The notes under the pieces: generated by a model | What the model saw: only the letters and a program-made list of their open reading frames with translations | Databases searched by the model: none | What the model was told of the DNA's origin: nothing | Assembly (NCBI RefSeq): GCF_014694455.1 | Contig: NZ_JAAUWT010000015.1 | Span: 1 to 64,000, forward strand | Direction of reading: 5' to 3' | Origin: Vibrio sp. S9_S30 | GTDB lineage: Bacteria; Pseudomonadota; Gammaproteobacteria; Enterobacterales; Vibrionaceae | Length of the DNA stretch: 64,000 bases | Translations under genes and position numbers: made by a program | Shown here: one piece after another, positions 51,869 through 60,904 of the stretch | How the letters are laid out: each line of letters begins with the position of its first letter | How positions within the stretch are numbered: position 1 is the stretch's first letter

Positions 51869-54073
51869 GTGTTTCTCTTTGACAAAATACGAAATCATAA
51901 AACTGTGCCTCTATTTACTCTTTTTCGCCACTACTGGTCTAATAAAACCGTCAACTACAGCGTTCGCATCACTATTGCTCTTATTGGGGTGGTTATCCCT
52001 TGCTGGTTTTACGAACAAAACGCGGCCATTGTCCCACTCATCTTAGGTATTATCGCCGCAGCCCTCGCGGAAACCGACGACAGCTTTTGGGGACGAATGC
52101 GAGCACTTATACTTACTTTTATCTGTTTTGCTATCGCCGCGTTTTCCATTGAGCTTTTATTTTATCAACCCATTTTATTTACCATTGGGTTATTCACTTC
52201 AACGTTTGTCTTCATCATGCTCGGTGCAATAGGTCCACGCTACGCCAGCATTGCCTTTGGCTCCCTTTTGATTGCGATTTATACCATGTTAGGCGCGCAT
52301 GAAAGCCCTACTATTTGGTTTCAACCCGTAATGCTTTTGGCCGGTTCGGCTTGGTATTACTTCATTTCCATGATTTGGCAAATATTTTGGCCAATGCAGC
52401 CTGTGCAACAAAGCTTAGGCAAAGTGTTTGAAGAACTTGCCCATTATCTCGATGCTAAAAGTGAGCTGTTCCACCCCATGACCAATTTGACACCTCAGCC
52501 TCACCGCATTCGTGAAGCCAATTTAAATGCCGCGACCGTTACGTCCCTAAACCAATGCAAAGCCACATTGCTGTCTCGCTCTAAACGAGGGCATATAGAC
52601 GGTCCTAGCGATAGGTTCCTGAATATTTACTTCCTTGCACAAGACATTCATGAGCGAGTCAGTTCGACCCACTTTCGCTATCAAGATCTCGCGGATCAAT
52701 TCAAGCACAGTGACGTGCTGTTTCGCTTTAAACACCTGCTGCAAATGCAAGCAAGTGCTTGTCGAGAAATATCTCAGTCTTTGCGTCTGGGGAATCAATA
52801 CGAACACGACGACAAAAACAATAAAGTGTTAAATGAACTTAACGATTCCATTTTGTTTTTGCAGGAACAAAAAAGAAAAGATTGGTCCCTATCTCTTAGC
52901 CAGTTGAGTTACCTATTTAGAAACTTATCTACGGTTGAAAAGCAACTCTGTAACGTCAGTAATCCCGACGTTAAGCAAAACGAAAATGATGATGCGCTAG
53001 ACGATACGACCGCACATACCCCAAAAACGATGTGGTTACGGATTAAAAGCAACATGACACCTAGCTCCATTCTGTTCCGTCACGCGGTAAGAATGTCGAT
53101 CGCTTTAACCGCAGGGTACGGTTTGATTCAGGCTTTCGACATTAATAAAGGGTACTGGATCTTACTCACTACACTTTTTGTATGTCAGCCAAACTACAGT
53201 GCGACTAAGCAAAAACTCATCGCACGAGTTCTCGGTACAATTGCTGGTTTATTGGTCGGTGTGCTGCTGCTTACGTTCTTCCCTTCCTTAGAAAGCCAGC
53301 TCGTTTTTATAGTGCTTTCCGGTATTCTGTTTTTTGCCTTCCGGATTAATAATTACGGCTTTGCGACCGCCTTTATCACCCTTTTAGTTCTATTTTGTTT
53401 CAACCAATTGGGTGAAGGGTTTGCCGTAGTATTACCTCGCCTAATGGACACCTTGATCGGGTGCGCGTTAGCGGTATTAGCCGTCGCATTTATCTTGCCG
53501 GATTGGCACTCGAAACGATTACACAAAGTGATGGCAGAATCGGTTATCGCCAACCAAAACTATCTCGCTCAAATTATTGGTCAGTATAGAGTCGGAAAAA
53601 AAGACACCTTGGCGTACCGTATTTCAAGACGTGAGGCGCACAATAAGGACGCCAACCTCAGTTCTTCAATCAGTAACATGCTGGTGGAACCCGGTAAGTA
53701 TCGATCCGCCGTCGACGAGAGCTTTCGCTTTCTTACTTTGAATCACGCCTTACTGAGCTATGTTTCTGCTTTGGGGGCTCACCGAACGCGATTGCAAGAT
53801 GAAACCATCCACCAACTTGTTTTGGATTCGCACAGAGCCATTCACCAGCATCTTGAGATCCTTTACAACCAGTTAAACAACCATTGTGAGGAATGCGATA
53901 CCTCAAGTATTGAAGAAACAGACATTGGAAAACGGCTAAGTGAATGGCGAGATGAAGATGAAAACTCGGCTCGATTGGTCTTGCAACAACTTCATTTGAT
54001 CTATCGAATGCTCCCCGAACTTCATTCGTTAGCCGCAAAATTTGCGGCGCGAGTTCCGAATAGCACTCGATAA
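51869..54073 (+). CDS. yccS: YccS/YhfK-family FUSC membrane protein
   Basis: A 734-residue protein with two blocks of six hydrophobic segments separated and followed by cytosolic helical domains, the FUSC architecture of YccS/YhfK. The first block contains SVRITIALIGVVIPCWF and the second SVRMSIALTAGYGLIQAF-like helices. Function is unknown; relatives include aromatic-acid efflux pumps. The GTG at 51869 lacks a ribosome site, and a GTG at 51905 is an alternative start. Adjacent to helD as in E. coli. Confidence 0.9.
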   Translation: MFLFDKIRNHKTVPLFTLFRHYWSNKTVNYSVRITIALIGVVIPCWFYEQNAAIVPLILGIIAAALAETDDSFWGRMRALILTFICFAIAAFSIELLFYQPILFTIGLFTSTFVFIMLGAIGPRYASIAFGSLLIAIYTMLGAHESPTIWFQPVMLLAGSAWYYFISMIWQIFWPMQPVQQSLGKVFEELAHYLDAKSELFHPMTNLTPQPHRIREANLNAATVTSLNQCKATLLSRSKRGHIDGPSDRFLNIYFLAQDIHERVSSTHFRYQDLADQFKHSDVLFRFKHLLQMQASACREISQSLRLGNQYEHDDKNNKVLNELNDSILFLQEQKRKDWSLSLSQLSYLFRNLSTVEKQLCNVSNPDVKQNENDDALDDTTAHTPKTMWLRIKSNMTPSSILFRHAVRMSIALTAGYGLIQAFDINKGYWILLTTLFVCQPNYSATKQKLIARVLGTIAGLLVGVLLLTFFPSLESQLVFIVLSGILFFAFRINNYGFATAFITLLVLFCFNQLGEGFAVVLPRLMDTLIGCALAVLAVAFILPDWHSKRLHKVMAESVIANQNYLAQIIGQYRVGKKDTLAYRISRREAHNKDANLSSSISNMLVEPGKYRSAVDESFRFLTLNHALLSYVSALGAHRTRLQDETIHQLVLDSHRAIHQHLEILYNQLNNHCEECDTSSIEETDIGKRLSEWRDEDENSARLVLQQLHLIYRMLPELHSLAAKFAARVPNSTR

Positions 54074-54407
54074 ATATCGCAACCTAAACGCTCAACCAAC
54101 AGAGGGCTGCCATGCCCTCCTCCATTTTGCATTGCTTACCTAATGATGGTCTGTACGCGCTCTTTCATGTATTCCTTAATCCTCGTTGTCACGTCTCGGT
54201 AATGTGTCTATGGGTAAAGATCACATATCTTTTATTATTTGCTCATTTCCTGACAAAAACTGAACAAATAATGGTTTTGATGCCCTTAATGTCCTTAATG
54301 TAGGTTTGCGTTAGTATTCAGTGCACAAAGTTTCGCCATCGGTGTCACTGAGACATTAACTCGTTGCAATTAGGAAAAGAGAAATCATTAAGGTCAGGAA
54401 AAGAGAA
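54074..54407. other. intergenic region after yccS
   Basis: A weak GAGGGC/GCCCTC hairpin (54102-54107 with 54114-54119) may end yccS. Near the right edge AGGAAAAGAGAAAT occurs twice (54372-54385 and 54396-54409), 24 bp apart; the second copy is the ribosome site and start of the small ORF. No other gene is supported. Confidence 0.4.
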
Positions 54408-54575
54408 ATGCCACAGCATCAATATGAACAATTGAGGAGTAAAGTTTTGGAGTTGACCCCTGCTCAGTTGAAAGACTTGCGTACAGAAATTGAAGGGAAG
54501 CTAGACAAAAACGGCACTCAGATTGAGCTTACTCATGAAGAAATCGAGGCTATCTGTCACCTTTTTAAAGAGTGA
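54408..54575 (+). CDS. small acidic helical protein, 55 residues
   Basis: The ORF MPQHQYEQLRSKVLELTPAQ continues to ATG-independent end HLFKE at 54575, 55 residues. The predicted fold is helical and acidic (LKDLRTEIEGKL, THEEIEAICHLF). AGGAAAAGAG precedes the ATG at good spacing. Codon use looks natural. No family is recognised. It may be co-transcribed with the next small gene. Confidence 0.65.
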   Translation: MPQHQYEQLRSKVLELTPAQLKDLRTEIEGKLDKNGTQIELTHEEIEAICHLFKE

Positions 54576-54643
54576 TTACTTCATAAAGTTGAATTTTTAC
54601 TGGTTAAAGTTTAATCTACAGGTAGATTCTGAGGTAAAGATCT

Positions 54644-55081
54644 ATGCCAGTCTCATCAATACATTCCGGTCATGTTATTCTCCAGCAGTCGAGAACCATG
54701 GCAAGGCAAGCCACAGAGGAGCTCAATGAAGAGGCTCGTCTGGAAAAGGCACGCACGGAAAAAATGGCGGACGATGAACGAATTCAAGAAATTCAAGCTG
54801 ATGAAGAAATTCGGGCTTCAGAACGAACCGAAGACACTCGAGAAGCCGATGCGGTAAGAGACACCAAATCTGACTACCAAGAATCGTTCAATCGCCTGCC
54901 TAGCGCTGAAGAAGAACGCGACACCAAGCTAAAAGCAATCACAAATGAACGCCGAGACGAATCTGATTACATTGAAGCTGCTGTAAAACTCAATCAAGCC
55001 AAAAGTTACAATAGCGTTGGAGCCAGCGTGGTTTCTCGTTCCAACGACATGATCGGCTCTATGCTCGACATATCGGTTTAG
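54644..55081 (+). CDS. helical protein with flagellar-hook-like ends
   Basis: A 145-residue protein. A very charged middle (about 25-95, Glu/Arg/Lys/Asp-rich helix) separates ends that resemble flagellar rod/hook proteins: N-terminal MPVSSIHSGHVILQQSRTMA and C-terminal AKSYNSVGASVVSRSNDMIG then SMLDISV. Rod/hook proteins end in a similar helix and LLDIKV-type tail. There are no flagellar genes nearby, so the function is unclear. This resemblance is inspection only. Confidence 0.7.
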   Translation: MPVSSIHSGHVILQQSRTMARQATEELNEEARLEKARTEKMADDERIQEIQADEEIRASERTEDTREADAVRDTKSDYQESFNRLPSAEEERDTKLKAITNERRDESDYIEAAVKLNQAKSYNSVGASVVSRSNDMIGSMLDISV

Positions 55082-55194
55082 GCTCCCTAAGCTGGCTTGT
55101 TCTATACACACTCTCCCCGTCCCTTAATCGCCCCCACCCAATGCAAGGTGACATATATTCTCGTATTGGGAACCGTTAACACGATTTTTAATCA

Positions 55195-55758
55195 TTATTT
55201 AAGTGGAATACCCGTTAGGTATACGTGTAGGAAAAATGCGGTAATAAAATACAGAACCAAACTGATTACGTGCGTTTTTATTTCTTGCAAAACTGGTGGA
55301 ATATCTGGCTTAACCCACTCGCCCTCTCGTCGATTGATAAGCCATATTTGGATGGCTGCCCACAGTGCCAATCCCCCAAACAACACCACGGAACGCTGCT
55401 CGCCATTACTAACTAAATGCGCCACAGCCCAAACGATCACACTCATCAATTGAGGGTGACGAATGTACTGCTTCAATCGCGTCTTCCCTTGGGCTGCGCC
55501 AAACAGAATAAAACCCACCAGCATGAGTAACATGGTTAACCCACGAAATTCCGGACCAAGGACGTACAAGTAATTCGGTACGGTGCTACGCCAGCCGAAT
55601 ATAATCATCAGTAATCCAGCGATAACCACCAATGAAAAAATGCCTTTGTAACCGTTGGGACCGACTTTCTCGATTAGGCTAACTTTAACTTGTGGGGTGA
55701 GTGACGGTATGGAATGGATGACACTCCACACAAGAATGCCTAACATCAATAACAACAT
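55195..55758 (-). CDS. NnrU-family membrane protein
   Basis: A 187-residue membrane protein with five to six hydrophobic segments and the NnrU-family pattern: an early His (VIHSIPSL), FRGLTMLLMLVGFILF, and the conserved IRHPQLMSVIVWAVAHLVSNG. NnrU was linked to nitrite/NO metabolism in Rhodobacter; some relatives (MddA, isoprenylcysteine methyltransferases) modify small thiols. The function here is unknown. Confidence 0.85.
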   Translation of the reverse strand: MLLLMLGILVWSVIHSIPSLTPQVKVSLIEKVGPNGYKGIFSLVVIAGLLMIIFGWRSTVPNYLYVLGPEFRGLTMLLMLVGFILFGAAQGKTRLKQYIRHPQLMSVIVWAVAHLVSNGEQRSVVLFGGLALWAAIQIWLINRREGEWVKPDIPPVLQEIKTHVISLVLYFITAFFLHVYLTGIPLK

Positions 55759-55845
55759 GGCTTACTTCCTTATATTTGTTTTTCTTCATTATTAAGCAAG
55801 TGTTATGAATTTGATGGGGATTGGATCCCATCCTTTGTGTGGAAT

Positions 55846-55869
55846 GAAAAAACCGAGCACTTGGCTCGG
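55846..55869 (-). terminator. intrinsic terminator of the SDR gene
   Basis: CCGAGC and GCTCGG (55853-55858 with 55864-55869) form a stem around a 5-nt loop; T6 follows on the minus strand. It lies about 40 bp past the SDR stop. Confidence 0.85.
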
Positions 55870-55908
55870 CTTTGAAACAGCGTAAATACACCTAGGTACG
55901 CCTTTCAG

Positions 55909-56646
55909 CTAACTAAGCGTCATACCGCCGTCCACAACGAGTGTATGGCCAACAACATAACTGGCCTTATCGGAAAGCAAAAATTCTATCGCATCGGCGA
56001 CTTCTTTCGTTTTGGCGAATCGTTTCATGGGAACAGCTTGAGATACACTCTCTCTGATGTTTGGATCTGTTTTCGCTCGTTCCTCCCACCGAGGGGTCCA
56101 AGTGACACCGGGGGCGACAGCATTGATGCGTATTCCGCGCTCAATATTTTCAATTGCTAAAGAACGCGTTAAACCCTCAATAGCATGTTTTGCCGCGCTG
56201 TACATTGACGCATTAGGCGTTGGTCTCAACCCATTTATTGAGCTCACATTCACAATTGCCGCGCCTTCAGACATCAAATTAAGCTCGCTTTGCAAACAGA
56301 GTGCTTGAGCCCAAAAATCGTGATTAAGCGTATCTTTTAACTTTTCGGAATCGACGGTGTGAAATTGCCCAAGAGACCCTATCGCTGGCGATGCATTATT
56401 CACAGCAATGTCGAGTTTTCCGTAACGCTGCGCAACATGTCCAAATAACATTTTTAATGCTGCTTCATCTGAAATGTCGGTAACATGGTAATCGACGGCT
56501 TCAAGAATTGGGTACTGACGGATGGACTCATCCCAACCGCTTTTATTTCTTGAGCAAGTTATCACTTGAAAACCTTGATCAAGTAATCGCCGTACCATCT
56601 CTAAACCGATGCCTTTTGAACCACCTGTTATCAAAGCCGTTTTCAT
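55909..56646 (-). CDS. short-chain dehydrogenase/reductase
   Basis: A 245-residue classical SDR. NAD(P) binding is by TGGSKGIGLEM, the structural VNNASPAIG, the catalytic Ser in VNVSSINGLRP, and YSAAKHAIEG (YxxxK). The C-terminal part is VVGHTLVVDGGMTLS. An Arg after the first strand (CSRNKSG) suggests NADPH. The substrate is unknown. Monocistronic. Confidence 0.92.
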   Translation of the reverse strand: MKTALITGGSKGIGLEMVRRLLDQGFQVITCSRNKSGWDESIRQYPILEAVDYHVTDISDEAALKMLFGHVAQRYGKLDIAVNNASPAIGSLGQFHTVDSEKLKDTLNHDFWAQALCLQSELNLMSEGAAIVNVSSINGLRPTPNASMYSAAKHAIEGLTRSLAIENIERGIRINAVAPGVTWTPRWEERAKTDPNIRESVSQAVPMKRFAKTKEVADAIEFLLSDKASYVVGHTLVVDGGMTLS

Positions 56647-56693
56647 TTTCAGTCCCTCGTTTTTATTCCAGCCTGTTTCAGCATACTTGCCAA

Positions 56694-57224
56694 TTATGGA
56701 GAAGTTTTTGCGTAAATGACAGTGTTGTCTAAATCCCCGTTTTTGATTCTTCGCGTATTTTTCATTGTGGCCTCAAGCTGGTAGCCACATCGTACTGCGA
56801 CCATCCAACTGCGCTGGTTTGACTCTGCCGCTTTAATTTCAATACGGTTTGCACCTAGTTCTTCAAAAGCATAGGTTTCAAGTAGAGCAACGGCTTCTGT
56901 CATGATGCCTTTGCCCGCAGCAGAAGTTCTCAACCAATACCCTATTTCAAAAAAAGGCACAGACTGATCTCTGATGATCAATCCTATTGCACCAAGCAGT
57001 GTTCCTGATTCCTTGCAAATAATGCTGTATCGAATGTCATCAACAAAGTTTTCGTATTTTTCTACCGCTTCCTGTGCGCTTTTCGTCGCTTGCTCAAGAG
57101 TCAATGCGTTGTGCACCCAAGGTAAGTATTCTTCAAGTTCTTTTTTGCTTTCGATGATTGCTTCAAGCATTTTGGGTGCAATCTCGACCGTAGGGGATTC
57201 CAACCGAATTCGTCTATTTTCCAT
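56694..57224 (-). CDS. RimJ/RimL-like GNAT acetyltransferase
   Basis: A 176-residue GNAT. It has the RimL-type N-terminus (ENRRIRLESPTVEIAPKMLE), and the acetyl-CoA region reads YWLRTSAAGKGIMTEAVALL, followed by ANRIEIKAAESNQRSWMVAV. The start codon lies 3 bp after the upstream GNAT gene's stop, so the two form an operon. Substrate unknown, possibly a ribosomal protein or a small amine. Confidence 0.9.
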   Translation of the reverse strand: MENRRIRLESPTVEIAPKMLEAIIESKKELEEYLPWVHNALTLEQATKSAQEAVEKYENFVDDIRYSIICKESGTLLGAIGLIIRDQSVPFFEIGYWLRTSAAGKGIMTEAVALLETYAFEELGANRIEIKAAESNQRSWMVAVRCGYQLEATMKNTRRIKNGDLDNTVIYAKTSP

Positions 57225-57227
57225 TTG

Positions 57228-57725
57228 TTACCTATCTAGGACGTTAAAACGTATAAAATGCATTTCTTTATCTACGTCGATGTCTTTTTCTAATGTGTAT
57301 TTACGCCCCACCGCATTCGCAATTGCCACCTCCCAGAAAGCCAATGCGCCTGAATTTTCAAGCAGCACTCTTATCTGCCATTCACCTGGGTAGTGATTCA
57401 AAACTTGTGCAATAGCCTCTTTCCCAACGCCTTTTCTCTTGTATTTTCGCAAGATGAAAAACTGTTCAATATCGTAGAGGCTAAGATTTGTTGGGTACTT
57501 TCGAATCAACACAAACCCTGCAATGTCACCATCAACACAGATAAAATACGGTGTGTGATCTTCTCTATCCCAATAAACATCAAAGTTCGAATTATTGTAA
57601 ACACATAACCCCTCTTGATTAGGGCTCCATCCCATGTATTCAGACATGTCGTAGATATAAAGAGGAAAGAGGTTTTCCAAAATATGACGGGATGTAAGAT
57701 CTATTTCCTTAAGCGACACTTCCAT
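57228..57725 (-). CDS. GNAT acetyltransferase
   Basis: A 165-residue GNAT. The acetyl-CoA loop reads LRKYKRKGVGKEAIAQVLNH, after the strand YDIEQFFI. The N-terminus contains a Tyr/Glu-rich loop (YIYDMSEYMGWSPNQEG). It is followed at 3 bp by a second GNAT gene. It is not closely similar to that neighbour. Substrate unknown. Confidence 0.9.
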   Translation of the reverse strand: MEVSLKEIDLTSRHILENLFPLYIYDMSEYMGWSPNQEGLCVYNNSNFDVYWDREDHTPYFICVDGDIAGFVLIRKYPTNLSLYDIEQFFILRKYKRKGVGKEAIAQVLNHYPGEWQIRVLLENSGALAFWEVAIANAVGRKYTLEKDIDVDKEMHFIRFNVLDR

Positions 57726-57765
57726 ATTATTCTCTTTATTTATCTGAACGTTACACTATATTCAC

Positions 57766-58497
57766 TTATAGGTTAGAAAGCGAAAGTAATGCGCTAACCA
57801 CCATCTTAATTGCCATGGCAGTGAGCAAAATTTTAATCCACATAATGAGTTTTTCGTTCTTCGCCGCCATTCTTAACTTTGTTCCCACAAATGAGCCCAA
57901 AATAGAACCAATTACCATATAAACAAGAAGCTGAACAGAACCGAAAAGAGAAGTATCTATCACCATAAATACCGGAATTTTGGCTAGATGGCTGATGGTC
58001 ATGAACATGGAGCTGGTGGCGATTATGTGGTCTTTTGATTTTAGTTCTTTTGTTAGTACGGAAAGAGACAAAGGCCCTGTTGCCCCTACAATCAGCCCCA
58101 ACCCTGTTTGGATCATTCCAATCAGATAATAACTTTCGTATCGGCTAATAAACTTCGAAAATCGTTGGCTCCAAAGATTAAGTAGAATATAGAGCCCGAT
58201 TCCAACCGGAACATACTCCATCGATATATTCGATAATAAGTACCCAAACAGCGCTACGCCTACCAGTGATCCCATTAAAAATTTGGGAAGTAACGCCCAC
58301 TGTACGTCTTTTAAAGAAAAGAGCATTCTTGAAGAGTTGCTCGCTAACTGAGTAATACCATGTATAGGGATGATCAGACTGGGTGGCAGAAACGTAGGCA
58401 ATATGGCGATCAGTAACATCCCTCCCCCAAAACCAATGACACCTGCCACCAATGAGGTGAGAAATGACAAAAAGCCTAGCGTGTATTCAATACTCAT
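57766..58497 (-). CDS. TauE/SafE-family anion exporter-like protein
   Basis: A 243-residue membrane protein with about eight hydrophobic segments and the TauE/SafE signature VAGVIGFGGGMLLIAIL, repeated as GLIVGATGPLSLSVL-like in the second half. Family members export sulfite, sulfonates or similar anions. No sulfonate genes adjoin, so the substrate is open. Confidence 0.87.
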   Translation of the reverse strand: MSIEYTLGFLSFLTSLVAGVIGFGGGMLLIAILPTFLPPSLIIPIHGITQLASNSSRMLFSLKDVQWALLPKFLMGSLVGVALFGYLLSNISMEYVPVGIGLYILLNLWSQRFSKFISRYESYYLIGMIQTGLGLIVGATGPLSLSVLTKELKSKDHIIATSSMFMTISHLAKIPVFMVIDTSLFGSVQLLVYMVIGSILGSFVGTKLRMAAKNEKLIMWIKILLTAMAIKMVVSALLSLSNL

Positions 58498-58573
58498 TGT
58501 CTAAGCTTACCCATTCACAGTGAAAAGTGACTTGGCCGTTTTTAATTTGAAAACTCAAGCTATTGATCGATGT

Positions 58574-58963
58574 CTACAACTGATACTCAAATTCGTAGTG
58601 ATGTAGCCCATCTTCAATCCAAATGGCCATTTGCCCTTCTAAACCAACCAGATCTCCAGTCCCTGAATCAGGAATAACCTCTAGAATGAGACTGTCGTTG
58701 CCGTTAGACATCACGCCATAGTGTTGAAGAACAAAGCTACCTTTTTTACCAGACAATTCGCCAACAACTTGCTCTATGGCTACATAACCGGCCGAACCTT
58801 GGACTGGGGTAAGAACGTTTAACATTTCCCCGTGACTTTTCGCCTGTAGTTCTCCGTGAAAAGTCTTATCGATAGACATATGACCGAGCTTTGTGCCTTC
58901 CACTCCTTGAGCATACGTATCCATTGGATCGAGATTGATATCAAACGTACCTGTAATCTTCAT
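58574..58963 (-). CDS. DUF3224 family protein
   Basis: A 129-residue beta-rich protein. It matches DUF3224 by GTFDINLDP, MSIDKTFHGELQAKSHGEML, GSAGYVAIEQVVG and SFVLQHYGVM, and the C-terminal EYQL. DUF3224 proteins are compact allene-oxide-cyclase-like barrels of unknown role. Single gene. Confidence 0.88.
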   Translation of the reverse strand: MKITGTFDINLDPMDTYAQGVEGTKLGHMSIDKTFHGELQAKSHGEMLNVLTPVQGSAGYVAIEQVVGELSGKKGSFVLQHYGVMSNGNDSLILEVIPDSGTGDLVGLEGQMAIWIEDGLHHYEFEYQL

Positions 58964-59080
58964 TTCAATTCCTTCTTGTTATGCATTTAGACAAAAATTA
59001 AGAAAAACGGCGAGAGGTTTGGCTAAACTGCCTTGCCGCCAATTGGCTGGTGGATTTACATTCGAGCAACATCAGTATAC

Positions 59081-59250
59081 TCAAGCTACCTCAAGATGCT
59101 AGGTTCAGCGAGAATTGCTTGGTTTTCAGGCAAGCCACCGATTTGTAGATCTAGGGGTTCTAAATCAAGAATCGGTAACGCATTATGAAATCCAAGCAAA
59201 CTCGCCCTTGAGAGCTTATCTTCTGAATCCTGCACCTTGAGGTAGCTTGA
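59081..59250. repeat. 170-bp palindromic repeat element (MITE-like)
   Basis: TCAAGCTACCTCAAGATGCT at 59081 and its reverse complement (starting at 59223, ending 59250) form 28-bp terminal arms matching at 24 positions. Inside, GCGAGAATTGCTTGG pairs with CCAAGCAAACTCGC (59106-59121 with about 59190-59204), and ACCGATT pairs with AATCGGT. The entire element can fold into a long interrupted hairpin. It has no ORF and no transposase. Its right end covers the stop codon of the P-loop kinase gene. Confidence 0.8.
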
Positions 59251-59746
59251 TTATATCCATTGCGACTATGATTTGTGCAACTAGCTTTTCGACTTCGGTC
59301 GGCTCATTAATCACAGTGCCCTTTTGTTGGCTGAGAGACTTTAAAATGGAGACTTTAGCTCTTAAAGGAAAAAGCCATGTAAGCTTGATCAAGCTTAGTA
59401 GAATAAGAATCTCTGGGCAGTTATCTGGTAGTTCTGGTCGGGATTTGAAAAGGTATGGAAGATTTCTTTTTAGACAGCGAAGCAAACAAATATGGCGTGG
59501 AATATCTAGAAAAACTATAAAATCGGCATTTTCCCTAACTGATTTAGATACCCCTTCAATTATCCAGCTCTTAGGTTGAATCAATCCTTGTTCACCACGA
59601 GTTCTTTCTTCTTTTGAAGCCGTTACCCAGCCTTCTTTCCAAACTACCCCGTCCAAGCTAGCAACGGGCAGGTCCAAAGCCTCACCTAACGCTTTTGCGA
59701 GTGTCGTTTTTCCTGAACCGGCATTACCCGTTATGTTGATTCTCAT
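59216..59746 (-). CDS. P-loop kinase of the topology-modulation/FlaR-like family
   Basis: A 176-residue P-loop NTPase. The Walker A is ITGNAGSGKTTLAKAL, then the family's LDGVVWKEGW, and a lid region with CLLRCLKRNLPYLF. It resembles adenylate-kinase-like proteins annotated as DNA-topology-modulation FlaR; substrate unknown. The last 12 residues (IIKLPQGAGFRR) and the stop codon are encoded by the right arm of the palindromic repeat, so the native C-terminus may have been replaced. Confidence 0.85.
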   Translation of the reverse strand: MRINITGNAGSGKTTLAKALGEALDLPVASLDGVVWKEGWVTASKEERTRGEQGLIQPKSWIIEGVSKSVRENADFIVFLDIPRHICLLRCLKRNLPYLFKSRPELPDNCPEILILLSLIKLTWLFPLRAKVSILKSLSQQKGTVINEPTEVEKLVAQIIVAMDIIKLPQGAGFRR

Positions 59747-59827
59747 AATCCCTTACCTAAATAGAGTAGACGTAACTACCTAATGTTTAGAGCAATATTC
59801 ATGAGGGATTATATCTAGATTGATATA

Positions 59828-59852
59828 AAAAATGGCAGCCGAAGCTGCCATT
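59828..59852 (-). terminator. intrinsic terminator of the kbl-tdh operon
   Basis: AATGGCAGC (59831-59839) and GCTGCCATT (59844-59852) form a 9-bp stem with a CGAA loop; on the minus strand it is followed by T residues. Confidence 0.9.
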
Positions 59853-59872
59853 ATTGGGAACTGTAAGAACGT

Positions 59873-60904
59873 TTATTCCCAATCAAGAATTACTTTGCCA
59901 GACATGCCCGATCGCATAATGTCGAACCCTTTCTGGAAATCATCGATTTTGTACTGATGAGTGATAATCGGAGTTAAGTCTAATCCAGATTGGATCAAGC
60001 TTGCCATCTTGTACCATGTTTCGAACATTTCACGACCATAGATACCTTTGATCACCAAGCCTTTAAATATAACTTGGTTCCAATCGATCGCCATGTTCGA
60101 TGGTGGAATGCCCAGAAGCGCAATACGACCACCGTGGTTCATTGTTTGAAGCATGGTGCTGAATGCAGCTTGTACACCCGACATTTCAAGCCCGACATCA
60201 AACCCTTCTGTCATACCCAGTTCTTGCATCACGTCTTCAAGCTTTTCTTCCGCGACGTTTACCGCTCGTGTCACGCCCATTTTGCGAGCTAAATCAAGAC
60301 GATATTCGTTCACGTCTGTAATCACAACATGGCGAGCACCTACATGTTTTGCCACTGCCGCTGCCATAATGCCAATAGGACCCGCACCGGTAATCAATAC
60401 ATCTTCACCCACTAAGTCAAAAGAAAGTGCAGTGTGTACTGCGTTACCAAACGGGTCGAAGATTGAAGCTAATTCGTCCGAGATTTCATCTGGGATTTTG
60501 AAGGCATTGAACGCAGGCAATACAAGGTATTCCGAGAAACAGCCCGTGCGGTTTACCCCCACACCTTCAGTGTTACGACACAGGTGTGTACGTCCGCCAC
60601 GGCAGTTACGGCAGTGACCACACGTGATGTGCCCTTCACCAGAAACACGGTCGCCAATGTCAAAGCCGCGAACTTCTTGACCAATTTCAACCACTTCCCC
60701 CACATATTCATGCCCGACAACCATAGGGACTGGAATCGTCTTTTGCGACCACTCATCCCAGTTATAGATGTGTACATCCGTGCCGCAGATAGCGGTTTTT
60801 TTGATTTTGATAAGAATATCGTTATGACCTATTTGAGGTTTTTCCACCTCGGTCATCCAGATGCCTTCTTCAGCTTTGAGTTTCGAAAGTGCTTTAATTT
60901 TCAT
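59873..60904 (-). CDS. tdh: L-threonine 3-dehydrogenase
   Basis: A 343-residue zinc MDR dehydrogenase. It oxidises L-threonine to 2-amino-3-ketobutyrate. The catalytic Zn site is [14 protein letters not shown] with [12 protein letters not shown]; structural Zn is held by Cys residues in [19 protein letters not shown]. The Rossmann motif is [17 protein letters not shown]. The ATG overlaps the kbl stop (TAATG). Together with Kbl it degrades threonine to glycine and acetyl-CoA. Confidence 0.97.
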   Translation of the reverse strand: MKIKALSKLKAEEGIWMTEVEKPQIGHNDILIKIKKTAICGTDVHIYNWDEWSQKTIPVPMVVGHEYVGEVVEIGQEVRGFDIGDRVSGEGHITCGHCRNCRGGRTHLCRNTEGVGVNRTGCFSEYLVLPAFNAFKIPDEISDELASIFDPFGNAVHTALSFDLVGEDVLITGAGPIGIMAAAVAKHVGARHVVITDVNEYRLDLARKMGVTRAVNVAEEKLEDVMQELGMTEGFDVGLEMSGVQAAFSTMLQTMNHGGRIALLGIPPSNMAIDWNQVIFKGLVIKGIYGREMFETWYKMASLIQSGLDLTPIITHQYKIDDFQKGFDIMRSGMSGKVILDWE

